This document shows positions 44,350 through 52,796 of a stretch of DNA of 64,000 nt, in pieces. Source of the stretch: JAAURS01 sp044923475 (lineage in GTDB: Bacteria; Cyanobacteriota; Cyanobacteriia; Thermosynechococcales; Thermosynechococcaceae); NCBI RefSeq assembly GCF_044923475.1, contig NZ_CP137338.1, positions 1,240,001-1,304,000 of the forward strand, given 5' to 3'. A model generated the notes under the pieces. It was not told where the DNA came from. It searched no databases and saw only the letters and a list, made by a program, of their open reading frames with translations. Position numbers and translations under genes: made by a program. Positions within the stretch are counted from its first letter, which is position 1. Every line of letters begins with the position of its first letter.

Positions 44350-46083
44350 ATGGGATGGCCAAAGCTTCAGAGGTTTCATAAAACGCTTCAGGGCGTCCTC
44401 TTTCTAGTGGGGCTAGGCTTCGTGCTGGCGCTGATTTTTCGCTGGTGTCAGGGGCCCCGTCTCAACGCCGAGCGATCGCAGCCGTTGCCGCAACACCCTT
44501 TAATCCAGGTCTATACCAACCACAACCCCCTCAATCGCTACGCGGAACCCTACCGCAACCAAACGCGCCTGGGCGACAACCTGGAGCAGATTATCGTAGA
44601 TCGCATTCAATCAGCGCGTTCCACCGTGGATGTAGCCGTCCAGGAACTGCGATCGCCCCTCATTGCCAAGGCTTTGCGCGATCGCGCTGTAGCAGGCGTC
44701 CGAGTTCGCCTCGTACTGGAAAATATCTACAGCCGCCCCCTCAGCAGCATTACCGCTGCTGAGGTCCAGCAGATGGATGCCCGCCAGCAAGCACGCCACC
44801 GCGAAAATGTGCGACTCATCGATCGCAACGGCGATGGACAGTTCGCTGCTAGTGAGATTGACAACTACGATGCCCTGGCGATTGTTGCTAAAGCTGGCAT
44901 CCCGTGGCTGGACGATACTGCCGATGGCTCCGCTGGGAGCGGGTTAATGCACCACAAGTTTGTCGTCATTGATGGTCAGTGGGCGATCGTACCCTCCGCC
45001 AACTTTACAATGTCCGATTTCCACGGCGACTTTGCGCCGAAACAGAGTTTGGGGAACGCCAATTCCCTCGTGCAAATTCAGAGTCCGGCGATCGCCACAC
45101 TCTTCACTGAAGAATTTAACCTCCTCTGGGGTGATGGTCCTGGCGGCAAGCCAGACAGTCGGTTCGGCGTCCAGAAGCCCTTTCGTCCCGCCCAGCGCAT
45201 CCAGGTTGGGGATGCTGCAATCCGCGTTAAGTTTTCGCCGACGCCTGCGGATGTGCCTTGGGAGTTTAGTTCTAGCGGATCGATCGGACAAACCCTGGCC
45301 CAAGGCCGGAAAAAGATCGACCTTGCCCTGTTTGTCTTTTCAGACCAGGCCATTGCCGATCGGCTCGAAACAGCGGCTCAAAAAGGCGCTGCTCTGCGCG
45401 TTTTAATCGAACCGACCTTTGCCTTTCAGTACTACAGCGAAGCGCTCGATTTATTAGGTGCATCGCTCCCCGTTCGCGCCCGCAAAGTCAGCGATTCTCC
45501 AGAAGCCCCCCAGGACGATGGGAGTCCAGACCGCGCGGCCCTGCCCTGCCGCACAGAACCTAATAATCGCCCTTGGCCGAAGCCGATTCCGACGGTAGGC
45601 ATGCCCAAACTACTGCCAGGGGACTTGCTGCACCATAAATTCGGGGTGGTAGATGACGCCACGGTCATCATGGGGTCTCACAACTGGACAGAAGCCGCCG
45701 ATCGCCACAATGACGAAACCCTTTTGGTCATCGAGCATCCGACGGTTGCGGCCCACTACGAGCGGGAATACGAGCGGCTGTGGGCCAATAGCATGCTGGG
45801 GCTACCGGATAAAATTCGCGATCGGTGGCAGGCCCTCCAGGCAACCTGCGGCATCGATGCTGCTGCCGGGTCAAGACCCGAAAGCGCCAATCCGCCGCGC
45901 ATCAACCTCAATACTGCCTCCCGCGAAGAACTCGAAGCCCTACCGGGCGTAGGCCCTAAGCTGGCTCAACGGATTATAGAGACCCGCCAGCAGCAGCCCT
46001 TCGCGTCCCTTGAAGACCTCAAGCGGGTGCCAGGGGTTAAAGCCGGGGTCTTGCGGAAGATTGGCGATCGCGTCTCTTGGTAA
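44350..46083 (+). CDS. Membrane-anchored phospholipase D-like protein with EF-hand loop and ComEA-type HhH tail
   Basis: 577 residues. After an N-terminal transmembrane anchor (GVLFLVGLGFVLALIF) come two PLD-type domains with HKD motifs HHKFVVIDG (near residue 200) and HHKFGVVDD (near 427), each followed by SxNxT (PSANFT, GSHNWT). Inserted in the first domain is an EF-hand loop, DRNGDGQFAASE (near 157), with D-x-N-x-D-G and E at position 12. The C-terminus (~518-577) is a ComEA-like helix-hairpin-helix (INLNTASREELEALPGVGP). So it may be a calcium-responsive, DNA-binding envelope nuclease or phosphodiesterase; substrate not shown. Confidence 0.88.
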   Translation: MGWPKLQRFHKTLQGVLFLVGLGFVLALIFRWCQGPRLNAERSQPLPQHPLIQVYTNHNPLNRYAEPYRNQTRLGDNLEQIIVDRIQSARSTVDVAVQELRSPLIAKALRDRAVAGVRVRLVLENIYSRPLSSITAAEVQQMDARQQARHRENVRLIDRNGDGQFAASEIDNYDALAIVAKAGIPWLDDTADGSAGSGLMHHKFVVIDGQWAIVPSANFTMSDFHGDFAPKQSLGNANSLVQIQSPAIATLFTEEFNLLWGDGPGGKPDSRFGVQKPFRPAQRIQVGDAAIRVKFSPTPADVPWEFSSSGSIGQTLAQGRKKIDLALFVFSDQAIADRLETAAQKGAALRVLIEPTFAFQYYSEALDLLGASLPVRARKVSDSPEAPQDDGSPDRAALPCRTEPNNRPWPKPIPTVGMPKLLPGDLLHHKFGVVDDATVIMGSHNWTEAADRHNDETLLVIEHPTVAAHYEREYERLWANSMLGLPDKIRDRWQALQATCGIDAAAGSRPESANPPRINLNTASREELEALPGVGPKLAQRIIETRQQQPFASLEDLKRVPGVKAGVLRKIGDRVSW

Positions 46084-46132
46084 AGCCTTGAGTTTTGGGG
46101 GCAAGGTGTTATGATAGATTTCGTTAATTCCT

Positions 46133-46214
46133 GCGGACATGGCGGAATTGGTAGACGCGCTAGATTTAGGTTCTAGTATCGCAAGATGTGAAGGTTCAAG
46201 TCCTTTTGTCCGCA
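46133..46214 (+). tRNA. tRNA-Leu (anticodon UAG)
   Basis: 82 nt. Acceptor GCGGACA pairs with TGTCCGC, discriminator A; D arm; anticodon stem CTAGA/TCTAG with loop TTTAGGT (anticodon TAG); a long class II variable arm; T loop GGTTCAAGTCC. CCA is not encoded. It lies just before the accessory cluster with Mrr. Confidence 0.95.
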
Positions 46215-46418
46215 TTTGTCTAAATACTTATTCCCTGAAGTCAATGTTCTGATTTCTCAGAGACTTGTTCGGGGTCATTCACGGTTACAACTTAGCCCTT
46301 CTTAAAGATAGGGCTGGTGCAATAACATGCTGTAGGGGAATCCTAGATGACATCTTGTCGTATAAACCCTAGTTTCTAGTTTTGTCATTTTTCCGACCCG
46401 TTCCACCGACAATGCAGC

Positions 46419-47351
46419 ATGACCGTTCCAACCTACGACAAGTTTATTGAGCCAATTCTTCGATTTTTGGCTACTCGACCAAGTGGCGCTCCGGCTCGTG
46501 AAGCTCATGAAGCTGCTGCACAAGCGTTGGGTATAACCGATGTTGATCGGCAAGAACTGCTCCCAAGCGGTGTACAACTTGTGTATAAGAATCGTGCAGG
46601 TTGGGCACACGATCGTCTGAAGCGTGCAGGTCTATCAAGCAGTCCCCGTCGGGGCTTTTGGCAGCTCACTGAAGATGGACTTGTGTTTTTAGCAAAATAC
46701 CCGACTTCACTATCGCCAAAAATCATCGAGCATTTGGCTACAGGCTTCATAGACGTGCGACTGAAACCAACTGCTAACAGTGAATTCCTTGCATCTCAAT
46801 CACCGATCGAGACACCTGCTTCCGAGTCAGCCGTTGCAAGTCCTGATGACCGACTAGGCGAAGCTCTCTCGGAACTGCGAAGCTCAGTTGCCTTAGAGCT
46901 TCTTGAATCCCTGGCTACAGTATCTCCATCTTTCTTCGAGACCATCGTGCTCGATCTGCTACACCGAATGGGCTATGGAGCCAACCGTGCAGATCTTCAA
47001 CGTGTGGGCGGATCGGCAGACGGTGGAATCGACGGCGTTATCTCCCTAGACAAGCTCGGACTTGAAAAGGTCTATGTCCAAGCCAAGCGGTGGCAAGGAA
47101 CGGTAGGCCGTCCTGAAGTTCAGGCTTTCTATGGTGCATTAGCAGGTCAGCGAGCGAACAAAGGTGTGTTTATCACCACATCAAGTTATACGGCACAGGC
47201 CATCGGATTTGCAAAATCAGTCGAACGTGTTGTTTTAGTAGATGGGCCACGCCTAGTCGAACTCATGATTGACCATGAAGTTGGAGTGTCTGCGCGTACG
47301 GTCAAGATCCCAAAGATCGATAGTGATTACTTCGATGAAGAATCGACTTAA
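46419..47351 (+). CDS. Mrr-type restriction endonuclease
   Basis: 310 residues. The N-terminal winged-helix Mrr_N domain (TYDKFIEPILRFLATRPSGA, with RLKRAGL and GFWQLTEDG) is followed by the Mrr catalytic domain: GGSADGGIDGVI and VYVQAKRWQGTVGRPEVQAF, the PD-(D/E)XK D...QxK active site (near residues 205-230). Mrr enzymes are type IV systems cutting methylated DNA. It lies 205 bp after tRNA-Leu at the head of a small accessory cluster. Confidence 0.9.
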   Translation: MTVPTYDKFIEPILRFLATRPSGAPAREAHEAAAQALGITDVDRQELLPSGVQLVYKNRAGWAHDRLKRAGLSSSPRRGFWQLTEDGLVFLAKYPTSLSPKIIEHLATGFIDVRLKPTANSEFLASQSPIETPASESAVASPDDRLGEALSELRSSVALELLESLATVSPSFFETIVLDLLHRMGYGANRADLQRVGGSADGGIDGVISLDKLGLEKVYVQAKRWQGTVGRPEVQAFYGALAGQRANKGVFITTSSYTAQAIGFAKSVERVVLVDGPRLVELMIDHEVGVSARTVKIPKIDSDYFDEEST

Positions 47352-47466
47352 TCTCACCGCCAACAAAACCTGAAACGACAAGCCTAAAAGTATAATGTGT
47401 TCATGGCATCCGCCATTCCCAGAATAATGGCGTAGTGGACATTCCTACAGAAATGGATGGTGAAGG

Positions 47467-47673
47467 ATGACAGCCACACCAATTAGACCCAACGATACTC
47501 GGACAGCTTTCCTAGAGTCGCTTACGGCAGAGCAAAGAGACAGAGCAATCGCCATGCTCAACGAATGGATGCACGATAAGTCTGGATACGATGAGGCTGC
47601 ATGGCCTGAATTAAAAGAAGCGCTCAATCGAGAGCGAGATGCAGTAGGGGCTAGAAGATTATTCATTGATTAG
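47467..47673 (+). CDS. Hypothetical small protein
   Basis: 68 residues from ATG 47467 with GAAGG just upstream. Soluble, helical and charged (AFLESLTAEQRDRAIAMLNE, WPELKEALNRERD). No named family recognised. It is 12 bp from the HicB-like gene and may be co-transcribed with it, but it does not look like HicA. Confidence 0.5.
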   Translation: MTATPIRPNDTRTAFLESLTAEQRDRAIAMLNEWMHDKSGYDEAAWPELKEALNRERDAVGARRLFID

Positions 47674-47685
47674 GATGGCGATCTC

Positions 47686-47892
47686 ATGATTAGCGACTAC
47701 ATTGGGGCCGCCATGCAAATGGCTCAATACGAAGTGCCTGATGATGGTACTTGGTTTGGAACCATTCCCGGCTTTGAAGGGGTATGGGGAAATAGCGAAA
47801 GCGAAGCGGATTGCGTGGACGATCTGCAATCCGCTTTAGAAGGGTGGATCTTACTTGGATTGCACCTAAGGCACCCTCTTCCGAATGTCTGA
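47686..47892 (+). CDS. Solitary HicB-family antitoxin-like protein
   Basis: 68 residues: MISDYIGAAMQMAQYEV, then GTWFGTIPGFEGVWG and DLQSALEGWILLGL, the HicB fold in its short form. HicB normally neutralises the RNase HicA encoded beside it. No HicA-like frame is present on either side, so this is an orphan. Confidence 0.75.
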   Translation: MISDYIGAAMQMAQYEVPDDGTWFGTIPGFEGVWGNSESEADCVDDLQSALEGWILLGLHLRHPLPNV

Positions 47893-47948
47893 GCACTTAC
47901 GCGCAAAATTAGCACAGCCCAGCGCGAACCAATAAAGGATGATGATGC

Positions 47949-48404
47949 ATGACCTACACAACCACACTACTTTATGACACGGACTTTGCACAATGGGCAG
48001 AACAAACCGCTCAGATGCTCAAAGACGGTCGTTTTTCAGAGGTAGACCTAGAGAATCTTATTGAAGAGGTTGAAGACTTGAGCAGGCGCGAACGAGATGC
48101 CCTCTATAGCAATCTCAAAATCATTTTGCTGCATCTACTCAAATGGGAGTTCCAGCCCCACAAGCAGACCAACAGTTGGAGAGCTTCTATTGTCGAACAT
48201 CGACAGCGGATTAAGCGACAGATCAAAAAATCCCCTAGCCTCAAATCGTACCCAGAAGAAATATTGAGTGAGTGTTACACCGAGGCGCGAGAACTGGCAT
48301 CTGTTGAAACAAGGCTACCCTTCGACACATTTCCTGCTGAATGCCCCTATGCGATCGCAGACATCCTAGACGCTGCATTTTTGCCAGACTCATGCGTAGA
48401 GTAA
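47949..48404 (+). CDS. DUF29-family protein, copy 1
   Basis: 151 residues: LYDTDFAQWAEQTAQMLKDG, then DLENLIEEVEDLSRRERDAL and LLHLLKWEFQP, and the end FPAECPYAIADILDAAFLP, all hallmark DUF29 blocks. Function unknown. The next gene is a paralogue (48462-48917), so they are a tandem duplication, diverged. Confidence 0.85.
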   Translation: MTYTTTLLYDTDFAQWAEQTAQMLKDGRFSEVDLENLIEEVEDLSRRERDALYSNLKIILLHLLKWEFQPHKQTNSWRASIVEHRQRIKRQIKKSPSLKSYPEEILSECYTEARELASVETRLPFDTFPAECPYAIADILDAAFLPDSCVE

Positions 48405-48461
48405 TGCTCTGTGCAGAACAGCTAGACTAGGTATCGTAATTTTGTACAATATGCCCAACCC

Positions 48462-48917
48462 ATGGGGCCATGCATGATGCAAGCAGCCACAACCCTCTAT
48501 GAAGCCGATTTTGTTCGATGGTCGGATCGTACTGCCCAGTTACTGCGAGAGCATCGGTTTGCAGATCTAGACCTAGACCATTTGATTGAGGAGATCGAAG
48601 ACTTGGGGAATCGGCATAGGGATGCGCTAGAAAGTCAGGTAGCCCGACTGCTCCTGCATCTTCTGAAATGGCAGTTCCAGCCCGAGCAGCGGTCTTCAAG
48701 TTGGCTTGGCTCAATCAAGGAAGCTCGAAAACAAATTAAGCGCTTATGTCGCAAGTACCCTAGTCTTAAAAATCACCTAGAGCAATGTTTAACTGATTGC
48801 TACGAAGATGCAGTAGAGGATGCCAGCGATGAAACAGGACTCCTCATCTCTGTGTTTCCCGCTGAATGCCCCTATGCGATCGCAGAGATTTTAGATCCTG
48901 CTTTTTTGCCGGACTGA
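48462..48917 (+). CDS. DUF29-family protein, copy 2
   Basis: Up to 151 residues; ATG at 48462, 48474 or 48477 could be the start. It shares with copy 1 the blocks LYEADFVRWSDRTAQLLREH, DLDHLIEEIEDLGNRHRDAL, LLHLLKWQFQP and FPAECPYAIAEILDPAFLP, with clear divergence elsewhere. Function unknown. Confidence 0.85.
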   Translation: MGPCMMQAATTLYEADFVRWSDRTAQLLREHRFADLDLDHLIEEIEDLGNRHRDALESQVARLLLHLLKWQFQPEQRSSSWLGSIKEARKQIKRLCRKYPSLKNHLEQCLTDCYEDAVEDASDETGLLISVFPAECPYAIAEILDPAFLPD

Positions 48918-48962
48918 ATCTAACGGGGATGCTAAGTTTAAGAACCTGCTCGATACTGCATC

Positions 48963-49349
48963 ATGCTGAACTTACCTGAACCCTTCAATGATTTCCTGTC
49001 ACCTGAAGAATGCGCCCAAATCGATCGCACGCTACTGCCCACCCGCGATCGCTTTTCCATTCGCATCGCTGTCTATAGCTGGCGGTATTTGCAACAGGTC
49101 AGCGCGGGTTTGGGGACGACGATCGCCGAACTTCAGCCGCAGCAGATCGAAGACTGGCTCGGCCAAGATGTCAACCTCCAGATCCAGGCGCAGGCGGACG
49201 AAGCCTTCATCGAATTATTCGAGCGCCTGTTGATGTCTGCACTAGCGCCCCTGCGGAAAATCGCCCTCCAAGAAAGCGTGGCAATCGAACAATTAAAATT
49301 CCAGCAGATCGTTGACTGGTTTGAAGGGCAAGTTAAAGCGACGCTGTAG
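48963..49349 (+). CDS. Hypothetical protein
   Basis: 128 residues, soluble and largely helical, starting MLNLPEPFNDFLSPEECAQI. Contains FSIRIAVYSWRYLQQV and AEDEAF-like acidic helices. I recognise no family. Same strand as the DUF29 pair, 45 bp downstream. Confidence 0.6.
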   Translation: MLNLPEPFNDFLSPEECAQIDRTLLPTRDRFSIRIAVYSWRYLQQVSAGLGTTIAELQPQQIEDWLGQDVNLQIQAQADEAFIELFERLLMSALAPLRKIALQESVAIEQLKFQQIVDWFEGQVKATL

Positions 49350-49459
49350 CGCATTTCGGTTCGCGTGTATTCACGATCGGCGGGTCGTAGATTCGGGTAC
49401 ATTAACCTAAGGTATCCCTCTATCGATCGGTAGATTCTGCTACCATCGAGTCGATTTTA

Positions 49460-49483
49460 TTTAGAACCCGCCTCGGTTCTAAA
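49460..49483 (+). promoter_or_regulatory. Hairpin in the leader of the M23 peptidase gene
   Basis: TTTAGAACC (49460-49468) and GGTTCTAAA (49475-49483) form a perfect 9 bp stem with a 6 nt loop, ending 14 nt before the ATG. No Shine-Dalgarno sequence is evident after it. Confidence 0.45.
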
Positions 49484-49497
49484 CTCAAATTACACGC

Positions 49498-50667
49498 ATG
49501 TCCAACGCTTTTAGGGTCGTTATTTTAGCCTGCTGCCTCAGTTTGCAGTTTATGGTGGGAGCGCAATTTTTCTCGGCTCCTGCAGGGGCTGTCGATGCTT
49601 TATCGCTGCCAGAACTCCAGCAAAAACAACAGCAAATCGATCGATATCGGTCTAGCGTCAACCAGGCCAAGCAACGCATAGAACAGCAAGAAAAATCCGC
49701 GCGCGATCGCATCAGCGGTCTCAGCCAAACCATAGAAGCGACCGCAGCGCAAATTGAAGCTCAGCAAGAGAAACTCAAATCTGCTGCCGAAAAACTGAAG
49801 CTTATTGAGAAAGAACTCTCGACGGCTCAGGCGCAGTACGGCAAACAGCAAACCAGCACCGCCGCGCGGCTTCGATTTTTACAACGCCAGAATAACGCTC
49901 GGGGTTGGGTGGCCCTGATGCAAAGCCGCTCCCTAGAAGAATTGATGGATCGTCAGTATCAGTTCAAGCGGGTTTACGACGAGGACCGCAAGGCACTGGT
50001 TTCGCTCAAAAAATCGAAAGACGCGATCGAGGCCCAAAAGCTGGCAGCCGAAACGCAGAAGAATCAAATCGCCCTCCTCACCCAGCAACTCGCCACCCAA
50101 AAAGCTTCGGCAGAAGACCAAGCGCAGACGGAAAGCATCCTCGTGAATCGCCTCAAGAGCGATCGCGAAGCCCTCACGGCAGCCGAGCAGCAGTTAGCGG
50201 AAGAATCCAGCCGCATTTCGCAAAACATTCAGCAAAAGTTAGCGGCTAATATCGCCTTCCCAGGCGCGATCTTCGTACCGGGTTCCGGGCAGTTTTTACT
50301 GCCTTCCGATGGTCCCGTGACCAGTATCTTCGGCTGGCGGGTGCATCCCATCTTAGGAACCAGTCGCTTCCACAATGGCGTGGACTTTGGCGCAGATTAT
50401 GGCAGCCTCATTCGGGCCGCAGACAATGGGGTCGTGATTTCTGCCGAATGGATGGGCGGCTACGGCAATACAGTCATTATCGACCACGGCAATGGATTGA
50501 CGACGCTGTACGGACACGCGAGCCAGATATACGTTGCTGCCGGTCAGGCCGTTCAGAAAGGTCAGCCCGTCGCCGCCGTGGGCTCCACCGGACTTTCGAC
50601 TGGCCCGCATCTGCACTTTGAAGTCCGCAATGGCGGCGAACCGATCGATCCCATGCCGTTCCTGTAG
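49498..50667 (+). CDS. Secreted M23 peptidase with coiled coil (EnvC/NlpD-like)
   Basis: 389 residues. A signal peptide (VILACCLSLQFMVGAQFF, cut near AGA) leads to a long coiled coil (about residues 40-250) and a C-terminal LytM/M23 domain: HNGVDFGADYGS (first zinc His and Asp near residue 292), YGHAS, and HLHFEVRNGG (near 377). The zinc ligands are all present, so it may be a true peptidoglycan hydrolase, unlike EnvC of E. coli, which lacks them. Likely role: daughter-cell separation or septum remodelling. Confidence 0.9.
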   Translation: MSNAFRVVILACCLSLQFMVGAQFFSAPAGAVDALSLPELQQKQQQIDRYRSSVNQAKQRIEQQEKSARDRISGLSQTIEATAAQIEAQQEKLKSAAEKLKLIEKELSTAQAQYGKQQTSTAARLRFLQRQNNARGWVALMQSRSLEELMDRQYQFKRVYDEDRKALVSLKKSKDAIEAQKLAAETQKNQIALLTQQLATQKASAEDQAQTESILVNRLKSDREALTAAEQQLAEESSRISQNIQQKLAANIAFPGAIFVPGSGQFLLPSDGPVTSIFGWRVHPILGTSRFHNGVDFGADYGSLIRAADNGVVISAEWMGGYGNTVIIDHGNGLTTLYGHASQIYVAAGQAVQKGQPVAAVGSTGLSTGPHLHFEVRNGGEPIDPMPFL

Positions 50668-50778
50668 GGGAAGACCCCCTGCATTGCAGCCAACGCTCCG
50701 ACTCGTTCCCTTCGCCCATTCTTTTTGGGAAGGGAGACAGTATAATTTCTGAAGAAGCAGATCGGTCCGTCGAGTGAT

Positions 50779-50851
50779 GGGCATGTGGCGCAGTGGATAG
50801 CGCATTAGGTTCCGGTCCTAAGGGTCGGGGGTTCGAATCCCTCCATGCTCG
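50779..50851 (+). tRNA. tRNA-Arg (anticodon CCG)
   Basis: 73 nt. Acceptor GGGCATG pairs with CATGCTC (one G-T), D loop AGTGGATAG, anticodon stem TTAGG/CCTAA with loop TTCCGGT (anticodon CCG), T loop GGTTCGAATCC, discriminator G. CCA is not encoded. Its 3' half overlaps the end of folC on the other strand. Confidence 0.95.
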
Positions 50852-52155
50852 CTTTCAGTCTTTTTTTGGGTGAATTCTTGCAAGTCGCGCTGCTGTTCGT
50901 AAAATTTGCCCACCAGGTAAAGCGAGCCGCACAGTACGTTTAAGGGGTTTGACACTATCGTTTCTCGTTGGAGGATCTGCAGCCCCTCGGTCAACGTTAA
51001 AGCCGTATCGCAGCCTTCTAAATTAGGACAAACCCATTGGGCGAGTTCGGCCAATTCCTGCGGTGCTGCGGTACTGTGCCCCGGTACGGGAACCAAGGTC
51101 AGGCGATCGCCTTTTCGCAACAGCGCTTCAAAAATATCGCGATGGTCTTTCGTCGACAGCATTCCCATCAGCCAATGCACGGGGCCGGAATGCACCGTAT
51201 CGACGTACTGTCGCAACACCTTTGCCGCCGCTGGGTTGTGAGCGCCGTCCACCAACAGCCGCATTCCTTCCCACGTCGTCCAATGCAAGCGTCCCGGCCA
51301 TTGGGTTTGCGCCATTCCAGCTTGGATGGCTGTTTCGGGAATCGTCCAGCCCCGCTGTTGTAGGACTTTAAGGGCGGCGATCGCCAAGGCTGAATTCGTC
51401 AGTTGGATGTCCCCTGCCAATGGCAACGGGTACGAGATATCGTCTGCGATCGCCCACGGGTAGGGTTCGAACTTGTCCGGTATCCACTGGGCTGGGTTTT
51501 GCCAAACGACAGGGCACCCTAACGCTTCGATTCGCTGACGGACGACAGTCTCTGCTTCGGGCGGGAGCGGTCCGATAATGGCGGGGTATCCCGGCTTCAA
51601 AATCCCGGCCTTTTCGCGGGCGATGTCTGCAAGGGTAGGACCGAGGCGCTGCCAGTGCTCGCGGCTGAGGGACGTGATGAGGGTTGCAAGGGGGCGATCG
51701 CAGACGTTGGTCGCATCGAGCCTGCCCCCCAAACCCACTTCAACAACCGCAACGTCCGCAGCGGACTCGGCAAAAATGCACCAAGCCGCCGCTGTGAATA
51801 CTTCAAACTGCGTGGGAGTGGGTTCGCCCGGTTCGATGGCGGCCTCGACCCGCTTGAGGGCACCGAGCAACGCATCGGGCGAAACGGGTTTGTCGTTCAA
51901 AGTAATGCGTTCGGTCCAGTCCACCAGATGGGGAGACGTGTAGCGCCCCGTCCGATAACCTGCCGCCGTCAGAACTGAAGAGAGATAGGCGCAAACGGAG
52001 CCCTTGCCATTGGTACCCGCCACGTGCACGATCGGAACGCGTTGATGGGGGTTTCCCAGGCGTTCCAACAAAGCCAGAATTCGGTCTAAGCCGAGTTCGA
52101 CCCCAAATCGCTCGTACCGCCGGAGGAACCCATCGATCTCAGAACATTGGGTCAT
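50818..52155 (-). CDS. folC: Folylpolyglutamate synthase / dihydrofolate synthase
   Basis: 445 residues. The ATP site AGTNGKGSVCAYLSSVL is near residue 45, with VEVGLGGRLDATNV (near 150) and DGAHNPAAAKVLRQY (near 305), typical of FolC. It adds glutamates to folates. The last ~12 residues (EHGGIRTPDP) are read from the complement of tRNA-Arg, and the stop (50818-50820) lies inside the tRNA. The true native end was probably lost or has settled in the tRNA. Confidence 0.93.
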   Translation of the reverse strand: MTQCSEIDGFLRRYERFGVELGLDRILALLERLGNPHQRVPIVHVAGTNGKGSVCAYLSSVLTAAGYRTGRYTSPHLVDWTERITLNDKPVSPDALLGALKRVEAAIEPGEPTPTQFEVFTAAAWCIFAESAADVAVVEVGLGGRLDATNVCDRPLATLITSLSREHWQRLGPTLADIAREKAGILKPGYPAIIGPLPPEAETVVRQRIEALGCPVVWQNPAQWIPDKFEPYPWAIADDISYPLPLAGDIQLTNSALAIAALKVLQQRGWTIPETAIQAGMAQTQWPGRLHWTTWEGMRLLVDGAHNPAAAKVLRQYVDTVHSGPVHWLMGMLSTKDHRDIFEALLRKGDRLTLVPVPGHSTAAPQELAELAQWVCPNLEGCDTALTLTEGLQILQRETIVSNPLNVLCGSLYLVGKFYEQQRDLQEFTQKKTESEHGGIRTPDP

Positions 52156-52160
52156 GAGCT

Positions 52161-52733
52161 TCAGGCAGAGATAGGCGCTTCAGCAGTGACTGGCTCGGCA
52201 ATGAGCGCCAGTTCGATCGCGCCTTCTTGAGGTTGGCTGATATAAGCGCGAACGCCAGGGCCAAAAAAGCGCTCGATTTTTGCTTGCTTCACCATCCATT
52301 GGTCGAAGGTACGCCCTGGAGACGAAAACTCTAAAACTAAGGCATAAGCTCCCTTGATTTCCGTTTCGTGGAACCCCGTCAAAACGGGCTGCGCTTCCTT
52401 GGAGGGACCCAGCCCTACTTTTTTAAGCGCTGTATCGAGGTGGGCGTCCTGCCCGTACCAGTATCGCGTCACATCTTTGACGATCTGAGTTTGAGTCTGC
52501 GTAGCTTGCACCTTTCTCAATTCAACAACTTCTGGGGAGGGTTGCTGCGTCGGCTTGATGGGCTTTAATTCCGTAATCTTAAAGGCCAGCCCGCCCAGCA
52601 AGATAGGGATGCCGTAGCTAAACCCAATCAGATTGATCGTGGCGTTTTCAAAGATATAGGCAATGATGGCCGATAGGGTCATCGTGCCTCCGATGCTAAT
52701 CCCCAGAGTTGCGAGTGAAAGTTTGCGCAGCAT
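52161..52733 (-). CDS. DUF2854 membrane protein
   Basis: 190 residues from ATG at 52731-52733. Two N-terminal transmembrane helices (LATLGISIGGTMTLSAIIAY, LIGFSYGIPILLGGLAFKI) precede a soluble domain (VTRYWYGQDAHLDTALKKVG, then YALVLEFSSPG and FFGPGVRAYIS). This matches the DUF2854 family, conserved in cyanobacteria and plastid-bearing plants. Function unknown. The gap to folC is 5 bp, so the two are co-transcribed. Confidence 0.7.
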   Translation of the reverse strand: MLRKLSLATLGISIGGTMTLSAIIAYIFENATINLIGFSYGIPILLGGLAFKITELKPIKPTQQPSPEVVELRKVQATQTQTQIVKDVTRYWYGQDAHLDTALKKVGLGPSKEAQPVLTGFHETEIKGAYALVLEFSSPGRTFDQWMVKQAKIERFFGPGVRAYISQPQEGAIELALIAEPVTAEAPISA

Positions 52734-52796
52734 AGTGATGTGATAGACCTCTACAGTCATCCTAATGGATTTTAGGGGCTTGAGGAGAAAATCCGT

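Noticed and set aside
46133..49497. A tRNA-integrated island with a duplicated tRNA end
   Set aside because: No second copy of the tRNA 3' end and no integrase could be found, so integration at the tRNA is not claimed.
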